A stretch of 5,582 bases of DNA from an uncultured Spirochaetales bacterium (GCA_946061495.1 CAMGSV010000163.1:1-5582), one strand, 5' to 3'. Positions 1 through 5,582 are shown, counted from the stretch's first letter. Numbers and translations are program-made. The notes: a model not told the origin generated them from the sequence alone.

Positions 1-81
1 CCTCCGGGTCATAGCCTTCGTCCAAGGCGGCGTTGTGCCAGGCATCCTCCTCGGAAAAAGTGAGGGCTGGTTGTAGACAAC
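1..81. other. Downstream flank with no gene established
   Basis: This stretch lies after the stop of the membrane-protein gene. On the minus strand GAGGAGG (52-46) directly abuts an ATG at 45-43, which is too close for normal initiation. A different minus-strand frame reads EEDAWHNAALDEGYDPE, which looks protein-like, but I see no well-placed start codon for it; a TTG at 25-23 is in that frame but lies about 20 nt from the purine-rich site. The window ends too soon to decide. Confidence 0.3.
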
Positions 82-921
82 TCAGTCCTCGACTGTTTCC
101 TCTGTCCGCAGGTAGTCGTGGTGGAGATCCTTCTTGCGGGGGACAAAGCCAAGGGCCGTCCTGCTCCTCCTGCCCTTGCTCCCGGCGTAGAAGAAGCCCG
201 CCACGGAAAATACTGCTGCGCCCACAAAGTTCACCAGCAGATCCTTCATGGTGTCCATGATACCGATGTCAAGGTAGCCGCCGACTCCCAGCTCCTGTCC
301 GTTCACCTGCACCTGGGCAATCTGCTCCAGGGACACCACCTTGTTGCTGCGGCTGGCGTCCAGCGTCACTGTATGGATGCTGTGGATGACCGTATCCTTC
401 TGCATGTCGGTATGGAAAAAGAAGTCCATGGCAAACTCGAAGAATTCCCACAGCACGCCGATGGTCATGGAAAAGCAGAAGGCGGTGAGGGCAAGGAAAA
501 AGGGGGACAGGTCGAAGGTGAGACCTTCGTTGTCGTTGAGGATCATCACCAGGGAGAATCCCACCGCTGCCGCCAGGAAGCCGTTGAGGGTGTGGAGGAT
601 GGTGTCCCATCCGGGAATCAGTACGTAGAAGGCGTTCACCTCGCCCAATATTTCCGCCGCAAAGATGAAGCACAGGATGGTGATTTCCAGCGGCGGCGGC
701 AGCTCCACGTGGAAGCGCACCTGCACCCAGCTGGGGATGTAGAGCAGCAGGAGGGCGAGGACACAGAAGAATACGCCCTCGTAGTTTCCCAGCATCACCT
801 GACGCACCATGGCCGCCAGCACCAGCACCCGCAGCACGGAGAATACGATGAAGGAAGTCCTGTGCTCCTTGATTTCCTTGTCCATGGCCATGCGGAATCG
901 CTTCTGTTCCTTTCTGTTCAA
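82..921 (-). CDS. Polytopic membrane protein, DUF2238/YjdF-like
   Basis: This 279-residue protein of unknown function has about six predicted membrane segments, at roughly 23-42, 47-66, 78-101, 108-128, 137-160 and 222-246. The N-terminus and C-terminus are basic or strongly charged and probably cytoplasmic. Polar residues lie in or next to the helices: E90, E94, D106 and H110 around the LIPGWDTILHTLNGF stretch, the WEFFEFAMD stretch at 158-166, and D218, D223 and D227. This pattern resembles the DUF2238/YjdF-like family from memory; no catalytic role is established. A polar loop (about 170-220) separates the last two segments. The start is TTG at 921, chosen because AGGAGG lies exactly 5 nt upstream and no ATG precedes it in a suitable position; the next ATG is codon 11. 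It is 90 nt downstream of murD but appears to have its own promoter, so a cell-wall role from context alone is weak. The ORF is convincing, the function unknown. Confidence 0.85.
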   Translation of the reverse strand: MNRKEQKRFRMAMDKEIKEHRTSFIVFSVLRVLVLAAMVRQVMLGNYEGVFFCVLALLLLYIPSWVQVRFHVELPPPLEITILCFIFAAEILGEVNAFYVLIPGWDTILHTLNGFLAAAVGFSLVMILNDNEGLTFDLSPFFLALTAFCFSMTIGVLWEFFEFAMDFFFHTDMQKDTVIHSIHTVTLDASRSNKVVSLEQIAQVQVNGQELGVGGYLDIGIMDTMKDLLVNFVGAAVFSVAGFFYAGSKGRRSRTALGFVPRKKDLHHDYLRTEETVED

Positions 922-926
922 TGGAA

Positions 927-932
927 CCTCCT
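927..932 (-). promoter_or_regulatory. Ribosome binding site fixing a TTG start
   Basis: AGGAGG (extended AAAGGAGG) lies 5 nt upstream of the TTG at 921. The same 5-nt spacing is seen for ddl and murD, which supports TTG as the true initiator of the membrane-protein gene rather than the internal ATG at codon 11. Confidence 0.75.
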
Positions 933-944
933 TTGCAAGACACC

Positions 945-974
945 ATTGTAGGGTGGCTCCCCGTCAGGTGGCAA
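945..974 (-). promoter_or_regulatory. Putative promoter of the membrane-protein gene
   Basis: On the minus strand there is a -35 TTGCCA (974-969) and a -10 TACAAT (950-945), each matching the sigma-70 consensus at 5 of 6 positions, with an 18-nt spacer. The predicted start site at about 937-939 would leave a leader of about 17 nt containing the AGGAGG site before the TTG start. It lies wholly within the gap after murD, which suggests the membrane-protein gene is transcribed independently of the ligase cluster, or additionally to it. Confidence 0.5.
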
Positions 975-997
975 GGGACAGATGGTTAGGGATGGGC

Positions 998-1026
998 AAA
1001 AACGTCTCCGTCTAGAAGATGTTCTT
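998..1026 (-). terminator. Candidate weak intrinsic terminator at the end of murD
   Basis: On the minus strand AAGAACATCTTC (1026-1015) can pair with GGAGACGTTTTT (1009-998) around a 5-nt loop, TAGAC. There is one A-C mismatch and two G-T wobbles. The left arm uses the last codons of murD and the loop contains its TAG stop. The T run is partly inside the outer stem, and the stem is not GC-rich, so any termination would be leaky. Its place just upstream of a separate promoter favours a real transcript boundary. Confidence 0.35.
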
Positions 1027-2607
1027 CACCAGCTTCTTGAAGCTGTCTCCCCGATGGAATTCGTTCTGGAACAGGCCGAAGGAGGTGGCTCCCGGTGAGA
1101 ATACCACCGGGATGAAGTCCGACTGGAGGGTGCCTGCCGTTAGTTTCAGCTGGCTGGCAAAGCGGGCGGCGTTGGCCTCCAGATAGCGCTTCAACTCCAT
1201 CAGCAGTTGGTCCAGGCTCCGGTATGGCCCACGGAAGGAGATGCCGGCCTGAATCAGCAGGGGAATCAGCTTGTCGGTGGCGGTGCCGGCCAGCAGATGG
1301 AGGTTTGCCGGGGGCTTCTCCTTGAGTCGCTCCACCAGGGGGGCAAAGTCCAAGTCCTTGTCGGTGCCGCCACAGATCAACTGGACAGGAGTGGAGAAGG
1401 ACGTTGCCGCCGCCGCCGCCGCTTCTGGCACTGTGGCAGCGGAGTCGTTGAAGAACCGGTATTCCAGCAGGCAACCTGTTTCCCGCAGGAAAATGTTCCA
1501 GCTGTGGAAGAATTCCAGCCGGTGGGAGATGCCGTTCCACTGGGCCATCACCTCACGAATCCGTTTGGGTGGCACCTGGATCAGGGCCAGCACCAATGCG
1601 GCGTTCAGTGCGTTCTGCCGTGAGTGGAGTCCCGGCACCAGCAGCTTGTCCAGCACCAGCTGGGGCTGGCAGACCTGGCCTGGCGCTCTCGTTCCTGCAT
1701 TCTGGGCGAAGTTGGGGAACTGCTCCGTGGGCAGGGCAACCCAGCCCCGCCCCGCTGCGTCAAGCCAGCAGCCGCCGTTCGTGAAGTTAGGGAGCTGTTC
1801 GGTGGGCAGGGGGGCGGTGGCGTACCGCAGCACCCGTCCCTTCGTCTCCGAGGCAAACTCCTCGCCCCAGCTGTCGGTGCCGCAAATGGTCCACTGGTTG
1901 GCCGCCTGGTCTGCATAAATGAGCTTCTTGTCAGCCACGTATGCCTCCATGGAGCCGTACCAGTTCTGGTGGTCCGGCACGATGGTGGTGATGAGGCTCA
2001 CCTTCGGCTTCAGCAGTCCCCGTCCCCGCAAATCCGCCAGCTGCCAGCTGGAAAGCTCCAGCACAACTGGGGTGGTCTCGTCGGTGTCCTCCAGAAAGGT
2101 GAGGGGACTGACGGTGATGTTGCCCCCCAGAAAGGCGTTGAAGCCCGCTGCCCTCAGTCCGTGGTGGATGGCGCTGACGGTGGAGGACTTGCCCTTGCTG
2201 CCGGTGACGGCGATGATGGGGGCCTTGGTGAGGGCCAGGAAGATGGACAGGTCCGTTTCGATGGCCTTGGCGGCGGCCAGATAGCGGTTGCCCTGAATCT
2301 TCACGCCGGGATTCTTGATGACGATATCCGCCGAGGAGAAGTCAGTCTCCTTGTGGCCGCCCAGAACAAATTTCACCCGCTTGCCGTACATCCGCATGTC
2401 GGGAGTCAGGTTCCGCAGGGTCCGGGACAGCTCCGCCTTTGTCTTCATGTCGGTGACGGTGACCAGGGCACCATGCTTCAGGAAGAACCGGGTGGCCGCC
2501 TCGCCGCCGCCGTTGAGTCCCAGTCCCATGATGGTGACCCGCTTTCCGGCAATGTCCTCCAGCGAGGTGATGCTGCATCCAGGTGGATAGGAATAGGGGC
2601 TGCTCAT
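1012..2607 (-). CDS. murD: UDP-N-acetylmuramoyl-L-alanine--D-glutamate ligase (MurD)
   Basis: MurD adds D-glutamate to UDP-MurNAc-L-Ala in the cytoplasm, the step before MurE. The predicted protein has 531 residues against about 440-450 in well-studied MurDs. Numbered from the chosen ATG, it has a Rossmann-like UDP-binding start (IMGLGLNGGG, 26-35), NPGV (99-102), the P-loop GSKGKSST (136-143), LELSSWQL (183-190), a probable carbamylated lysine K227, NDSAAT (387-392), GGTDKDLDF (413-421) and a C-terminal SPGATSF (504-510). NDSAAT replaces the usual NDSKAT. The segment at about 266-300 holds a duplicated PTEQxPNF peptide. A GTG at 2613 is in frame and would give 533 residues with a GTGA overlap, but it shares its first base with the Shine-Dalgarno. 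The ATG at 2607, 5 nt after AGGAGG, is the better start. It is third in the cluster, 2 nt after the ddl stop. Function is secure; the details of the extra segments are not. Confidence 0.95.
   Translation of the reverse strand: MSSPYSYPPGCSITSLEDIAGKRVTIMGLGLNGGGEAATRFFLKHGALVTVTDMKTKAELSRTLRNLTPDMRMYGKRVKFVLGGHKETDFSSADIVIKNPGVKIQGNRYLAAAKAIETDLSIFLALTKAPIIAVTGSKGKSSTVSAIHHGLRAAGFNAFLGGNITVSPLTFLEDTDETTPVVLELSSWQLADLRGRGLLKPKVSLITTIVPDHQNWYGSMEAYVADKKLIYADQAANQWTICGTDSWGEEFASETKGRVLRYATAPLPTEQLPNFTNGGCWLDAAGRGWVALPTEQFPNFAQNAGTRAPGQVCQPQLVLDKLLVPGLHSRQNALNAALVLALIQVPPKRIREVMAQWNGISHRLEFFHSWNIFLRETGCLLEYRFFNDSAATVPEAAAAAATSFSTPVQLICGGTDKDLDFAPLVERLKEKPPANLHLLAGTATDKLIPLLIQAGISFRGPYRSLDQLLMELKRYLEANAARFASQLKLTAGTLQSDFIPVVFSPGATSFGLFQNEFHRGDSFKKLVKNIF
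1708..1736 (-). repeat. In-frame imperfect repeat in murD, copy 2
   Basis: This second copy of the 29-nt unit encodes LPTEQFPNF. The two copies are separated by a stretch encoding a Gly/Trp-containing linker (TNGGCWLDAAGRGWVA). The high nucleotide identity suggests either a recent local duplication or two insertions of a small dispersed repeat. Confidence 0.65.
1783..1811 (-). repeat. In-frame imperfect repeat in murD, copy 1
   Basis: This 29-nt unit encodes LPTEQLPNF within MurD. It matches a second copy 75 nt further along the gene at 25 of 29 positions; the four differences are three synonymous or conservative third-base changes and one Leu/Phe change. The 75-nt offset keeps the frame. 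It lies in the variable region between the central domain and the conserved LVPGLHSRQNALNA stretch. Confidence 0.65.
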
Positions 2608-2609
2608 GG

Positions 2610-3830
2610 TCACCTCCTGCTGGTCTGCAGGGCGGATCGCTGCTGGAAGCGGTCCAGTCCCTGTTGGATGATGAGGTCCAGCAGGGGGCTGTACTCAAGG
2701 CCCGCCGCCTGGCACATCTTGGGGAACATGCTGATGGAGGTGAAGCCAGGCATGGTGTTGATTTCGTTCAGGTAGAGCCTGCCCGTGTCCTTCTCCATGA
2801 AGAAGTCCACCCGGGAAAGACCGGTGCAGTCCAGGGCCTTGTAGGCTCTGACGGCGATGGATCGGATTTCCTCCCGCTGCTGCTGGGACAGGTCTGCCGG
2901 AATCATGAGGCGGGCCCCGTTGGGATCGGTGTACTTGGCGTCGTAGTCGTAGAACTGGTGGGTGGGGACAATTTCCCCCGGCAGGTAGGCCCGCACCTGA
3001 TTCACATTCGTCTCCTCGGTCCGGGAAGCATCCCGGCCGGGAAGGGGGCTCTGGTTCTGGGCAGTGCTGTTTGGGGAGAAGTTGGCGCCGTTTCCTGTGA
3101 CGGAGCACTCGATTTCCCTAGGATTCAGTCCTGGCTCGATGAGCACCTTGTAGTCCCACTGGAAGGCCTCCTTCAATGCCTCCGCCAACTGCTGGAAGTC
3201 CTGCGCCTTGGTGGCCCCCACGGAGCTTCCTGCGCTGCAGGGCTTGACGAACAGGGGGTAGCCAAAGTCCTGCTCAGCTGGGGCAACCAGCGCCTTGAGC
3301 TTCTCCTGATTCCAGTCTGTGGCCAGGACATCGCCGCAATGGAGGCACTGGTGGGGCAGGACGGGAAGTCCTGCGTTGCGCCACACTGCCTTTGTCATTT
3401 CCTTGTCCATGGAGACGGCGCTGGAAAGACAGCCGCAGCCGGTGTAGGGGATGGCCGCCATGTCCAGCAGTCCCTGGATGGTGCCGTCCTCGCCGTAGGT
3501 TCCGTGGAGCACGATGAAGGCCAGGTCAATCCTGACGTTCACGAAGATGTTCCCTGCACCAGCCGCCCGCAGTCCGTGGGTGCAGCCACCGCCGGGAACA
3601 ATCATCACCTCACGATGGCCGTCCTGCTGGATTTCCAGCAGAGCGTCCTCCTGTGAGCGCACATTGTCGATTTGGGTGTGGTCCTGATAGAACCAGCGGC
3701 CCTCCTTGGATATGCCGATGAGGGTGAGCTGATATTTCTCCTTGTCCAGATGGCGGACAATGGAGGTGGCGGAGACGATGGAAACCTCATGCTCCCCAGA
3801 GCGTCCCCCATAAATCACTGCTATGTTCAT
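2610..3830 (-). CDS. ddl: D-alanine--D-alanine ligase (Ddl)
   Basis: This cytoplasmic ATP-grasp ligase joins two D-alanines into the dipeptide that MurF adds to the UDP-MurNAc tripeptide. The N-terminal motif GGRSGEHEVS (8-17) and LHGTYGEDGTIQG (108-120) are classical for the family. The ATP-grasp region has KPCSAGSSVG (196-205). FYDYDAKY (293-300) keeps the tyrosine (Y300) that aligns with E. coli DdlB Y216, which favours D-Ala over D-lactate as second substrate. NEINTMPGFT (355-364) supplies the metal and substrate ligands. The 406 residues exceed the usual 300-370; much of the excess is a Ser/Asn/Gln-rich stretch at about 248-278, just before the LPGEIVPTH segment. The ATG overlaps the murE stop by 4 nt, with GGGAG at 3840-3836, 5 nt upstream, implying translational coupling. 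Its stop lies within the murD ribosome-binding region. The family assignment is secure. Confidence 0.97.
   Translation of the reverse strand: MNIAVIYGGRSGEHEVSIVSATSIVRHLDKEKYQLTLIGISKEGRWFYQDHTQIDNVRSQEDALLEIQQDGHREVMIVPGGGCTHGLRAAGAGNIFVNVRIDLAFIVLHGTYGEDGTIQGLLDMAAIPYTGCGCLSSAVSMDKEMTKAVWRNAGLPVLPHQCLHCGDVLATDWNQEKLKALVAPAEQDFGYPLFVKPCSAGSSVGATKAQDFQQLAEALKEAFQWDYKVLIEPGLNPREIECSVTGNGANFSPNSTAQNQSPLPGRDASRTEETNVNQVRAYLPGEIVPTHQFYDYDAKYTDPNGARLMIPADLSQQQREEIRSIAVRAYKALDCTGLSRVDFFMEKDTGRLYLNEINTMPGFTSISMFPKMCQAAGLEYSPLLDLIIQQGLDRFQQRSALQTSRR
2613..2618 (-). promoter_or_regulatory. Ribosome binding site of murD, deciding ATG over GTG
   Basis: AGGAGG lies at the 3' end of ddl, directly before the ddl stop region, and is followed by TGACC and then the ATG at 2607. 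The in-frame GTG at 2613 uses the last G of this site as its first base and so cannot be served by it. Termination of ddl between the site and the ATG points to translational coupling. Confidence 0.75.
2997..3087 (-). other. Extra low-complexity segment within ddl
   Basis: Codons for about residues 248-278 of Ddl encode a Ser/Asn/Gln/Thr-rich stretch beginning NFSPNSTAQNQSPLPG. Most Ddl proteins, as I recall them, have only a few residues between the ECSVTGN-type strand and the PGEIVP segment. The reading frame is intact and motifs on both sides are conserved, so this looks like a tolerated surface-loop insertion. The exact ends are approximate. Confidence 0.5.
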
Positions 3831-5533
3831 GTATTCTCCCGGTAGCCCATCTCTGCCAAGGCCGCTCTGGTCTCGGCGATCTCGTCATAGGGCATAACAA
3901 AGTCCTTGTAGATGATAGAATTTTCGTGTGCTTTTCCCAAAAGCAACACCAAATCTCCAGGTTTCGCCAAGGAAAAGGCTGTCCTGATGGCAGTCTGCCG
4001 GTGGGGGATCATGAGGAGGCCGGAACGCTCGTCCAGCTTGCCCTCCTGACGGCAGCCCACCGCAATGTCCTCCAGCAGGGCCATGGAGTCTTCGCCCCGG
4101 GGGTCCTCGTCCGCCAGCACCACCACGTCGCACCAGTGGGCTGCGATGCGTCCCTGCTCCGGCCGCTTGGTGGTGTCCCGCTCGCCGCCTGAGCCGAAGA
4201 CCACGAAAATCCTCCCTGAGACTTCCTGCCGCAGGGGCGGGAAAATGGTCTGGAAGGAGGAGGGTGTGTGGGCGTAGTCCACGATGACCCGGAAGGGCTG
4301 CCCACAGTCCACCACCGTCATGCGGCCGGTGACAGGCTCCAGATGGGCGGCCTGGGCAAGCACCTGCTCCAGGGGGAGACTGGTGGCAGTGGAGACAGCC
4401 AGGGCCGCCGCCATGATGTTGTAGGCGTTGAAGGCCCCGCTGGTGGGTGCCGTCACCTGAATCTGGCGGCCCAGAAGTCCTTCCATCGTGCCGCTGAGGG
4501 TGAAGCTGATGCCGGTGCCGTCTTCCCGCAGGCCGATGGCGGTGGCTTCGGCAAAGGGGATGTCCGGTGGATGCTTGGCCACCGTGTCCACCCCCCGTCC
4601 TGCCTGGCCGTGGCTGGTGAAGCCCAGCACCGGGGAGGTGGTGGCCTGGACAAAGTGCTCCGCCGCCGGATCCTCCAGGTTCACGATGCCGAAGGAGGGA
4701 ACCTGCCGCAGCTGGCCGCCGATGATCTTCTGGTGGGAATGCCTGTCCAGCGCCCGGAAGAGGTTGGCCTTGTCGTCCCGATACTGCTGGTAGGTTCCGT
4801 GGAATTCCAGGTGCTCCTGGGTGACGTTCATCCACAGGGCACCGTCAAACTGCACGTCGCCCAAACGGTTGGTGCGGGGGGAAAGTCCGTGGGATGAGGA
4901 CTCCACCACGGCATATTCGCAGCCAGACTCCACCATCTGGTGCAGCTGCCGCTGGACAATGGGAGCCTCCGGTGTGGTCTGGTGCTCCGGGTTGGGGATG
5001 GCGTTGCCTCCCAAGGAGTACTGCACGGTGGAGATGAATCCTGCCTTCTTCCCCACCAGCCGCAGCAGCTGCCACACAAAGGACACGGTGGAGCTCTTTC
5101 CCTCGGTGCCGGTGACACCGATGACCACCAGTTTGGAGGAGGGGGAGTCGTAGAAGCAGTCGGCGATGGGGGACATGGCAAAGCGTGCATCGGGCACCTG
5201 CACCAGGGGCGGCACCCTCAAGCCCTGCTGTTTCCGCTGATTGACGGCCTCCTCCACGTCATCCGGCAGCTGGTCTTGATAGATGATGGCCGCCGCCCCC
5301 CGCTCCAATGCCTGGGGGATGAAGGTGTTCCCGTGGACATGGGTGCCGGGGAGGGCAAAGAAGAGACTGCTCTCCTTGACGGAACGGGAGTCAAAGCACA
5401 GGCTGCTGATAGGAACGTCACCCCCCGACTGGGACAGGATTGTTCCAGAAAGAGAGGGATTCCAATGAAAGCGATTTGATGAGGCAAGCCCCTGTTCCAG
5501 AGCCTGCAAAAGCTGGGAAAGCTGTTTCTCCAT
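3827..5533 (-). CDS. murE: UDP-N-acetylmuramyl-tripeptide synthetase (MurE)
   Basis: This cytoplasmic ATP-dependent ligase adds the third-position diamino acid to UDP-MurNAc-L-Ala-D-Glu during peptidoglycan precursor synthesis. The protein has 568 residues, somewhat longer than the usual 480-510. The N-terminal UDP-substrate domain carries SSLCFDSRSV (43-52). The ATP P-loop is GTEGKSST (142-149), and K255 in the YRDDKANLF stretch fits the carbamylated lysine. DYAHTP (419-424), FGSGGERD (446-453) and GKAHE (533-537) are typical MurE signatures. The diamino-acid motif is DEDPR (475-479) rather than the DNPR of meso-DAP enzymes, so the third residue could be DAP, ornithine or lysine. The ATG at 5533 is preferred although it lacks a Shine-Dalgarno: a promoter ends 7 nt upstream and no better start lies nearby, which suggests a leaderless mRNA. 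It is the first gene of the cluster, and its stop overlaps the ddl start as ATGA. The family call is very secure; the substrate is not. Confidence 0.96.
   Translation of the reverse strand: MEKQLSQLLQALEQGLASSNRFHWNPSLSGTILSQSGGDVPISSLCFDSRSVKESSLFFALPGTHVHGNTFIPQALERGAAAIIYQDQLPDDVEEAVNQRKQQGLRVPPLVQVPDARFAMSPIADCFYDSPSSKLVVIGVTGTEGKSSTVSFVWQLLRLVGKKAGFISTVQYSLGGNAIPNPEHQTTPEAPIVQRQLHQMVESGCEYAVVESSSHGLSPRTNRLGDVQFDGALWMNVTQEHLEFHGTYQQYRDDKANLFRALDRHSHQKIIGGQLRQVPSFGIVNLEDPAAEHFVQATTSPVLGFTSHGQAGRGVDTVAKHPPDIPFAEATAIGLREDGTGISFTLSGTMEGLLGRQIQVTAPTSGAFNAYNIMAAALAVSTATSLPLEQVLAQAAHLEPVTGRMTVVDCGQPFRVIVDYAHTPSSFQTIFPPLRQEVSGRIFVVFGSGGERDTTKRPEQGRIAAHWCDVVVLADEDPRGEDSMALLEDIAVGCRQEGKLDERSGLLMIPHRQTAIRTAFSLAKPGDLVLLLGKAHENSIIYKDFVMPYDEIAETRAALAEMGYRENT
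3836..3840 (-). promoter_or_regulatory. Ribosome binding site of ddl inside murE
   Basis: GGGAG lies within the last codons of murE, 5 nt before the ddl ATG, which itself overlaps the murE TGA as ATGA. This arrangement is typical of translational coupling between adjacent cistrons. Confidence 0.6.
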
Positions 5534-5540
5534 GGGGTGC

Positions 5541-5568
5541 AGTATAGCAGATGTAAACTAATAGTAAA
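5541..5568 (-). promoter_or_regulatory. Putative promoter of murE-ddl-murD
   Basis: On the minus strand there is a -35-like TTTACT (5568-5563), a 16-nt spacer and a -10 TATACT (5546-5541) preceded by TGC, which makes an extended -10 (TGnTATACT). The -10 matches consensus at 5 of 6 positions and the -35 at 4 of 6. Only GCACCCC separates the -10 from the murE ATG, so transcription should begin at or within about a base of the start codon. A pyrimidine-rich tract lies just upstream at the window edge. The match to sigma-70-type boxes is seen directly; activity is inferred. Confidence 0.6.
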
Positions 5569-5582
5569 AGGGGGAGGGGAAG

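Noticed and set aside
55..84. A terminator after the membrane-protein gene
   Set aside because: TGAGTTG can pair with CAA and CTCA before a T run, but only with a 6-nt bulge and a short stem, so it is too weak to annotate.
118..951. A 277-codon open frame on the plus strand opposite the membrane-protein gene
   Set aside because: It mirrors a convincing membrane-protein gene with a good ribosome site. Its product is His/Gln/Gly-rich with no recognisable domain, as expected for an antisense frame in GC-rich DNA.
2608..2613. GTG at 2613 as murD start, giving a GTGA overlap with ddl
   Set aside because: The GTG shares a base with the Shine-Dalgarno, whereas the ATG at 2607 has the same 5-nt spacing as the other genes.
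1624..2775. A 383-codon open frame on the plus strand across murD and ddl
   Set aside because: It crosses the boundary of two well-supported genes, shows no family motif and has a Gly/Val/Gln-rich composition typical of a shadow frame.
3060..3090. A third copy of the murD 29-nt repeat in ddl
   Set aside because: Only a short GAAGTTGG core is shared; the remainder does not align, so chance similarity is enough.
2583..3656. A 357-codon open frame on the plus strand opposite ddl
   Set aside because: Ddl on the other strand has full family motifs; the plus frame has none and is explained by codon bias.
3885..4835. A 316-codon minus-strand frame inside murE
   Set aside because: It is an out-of-frame Pro/Gly/Arg/His-rich shadow of MurE, whose own motifs continue uninterrupted through this region.
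5548..5558. TTTACA at 5557-5552 as a -35 box for murE
   Set aside because: It matches consensus well but lies only 5 nt before the TATACT box, far short of the 16-18 nt needed, so the more distant TTTACT was preferred.

Overview
The window is a compact, GC-rich bacterial locus. All four genes I can support lie on the minus strand, so the biological reading order runs from high to low coordinates. A near-consensus promoter sits at the right edge. It is followed by murE (5533-3827), ddl (3830-2610) and murD (2607-1012), packed with a 4-nt overlap at one junction and a 2-nt gap at the other. After a 90-nt gap comes a gene for a polytopic membrane protein of the DUF2238/YjdF-like type (921-82). 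That gap holds a candidate weak terminator and a good candidate promoter, so the membrane gene is probably a separate, or separately boosted, unit. The last 81 bases carry no gene I can establish.

The three ligases act in cytoplasmic peptidoglycan precursor synthesis. MurD adds D-glutamate to UDP-MurNAc-L-Ala. MurE adds the third-position diamino acid. Ddl makes the D-Ala-D-Ala dipeptide that MurF would attach next. MurF, MurC and MraY are not in the window, so this is a detached murE-ddl-murD cluster rather than a classical dcw cluster.

Organism: the base composition and tight packing fit many bacteria. MurE carries GTEGKSS and DEDPR in place of the usual GTNGKT and DNPR, and MurD carries NDSAAT in place of NDSKAT. 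Together with extra in-frame segments in MurD and Ddl, these remind me of Spirochaetota (Treponema/Spirochaeta-like) enzymes, but I could not compare sequences and a Bacillota host is not excluded. The MurE motif leaves it open whether the third residue is meso-DAP, ornithine or lysine.

The most notable points are a probable leaderless murE transcript (the -10 box ends 7 nt before the ATG and there is no Shine-Dalgarno, whereas the three downstream genes have clear ones at 5-nt spacing), the altered diamino-acid motif in MurE, and repeat-like in-frame segments in MurD and Ddl. I found no mobile element, CRISPR array, RNA gene or clearly new multi-gene system; the window is mainly housekeeping cell-wall synthesis.
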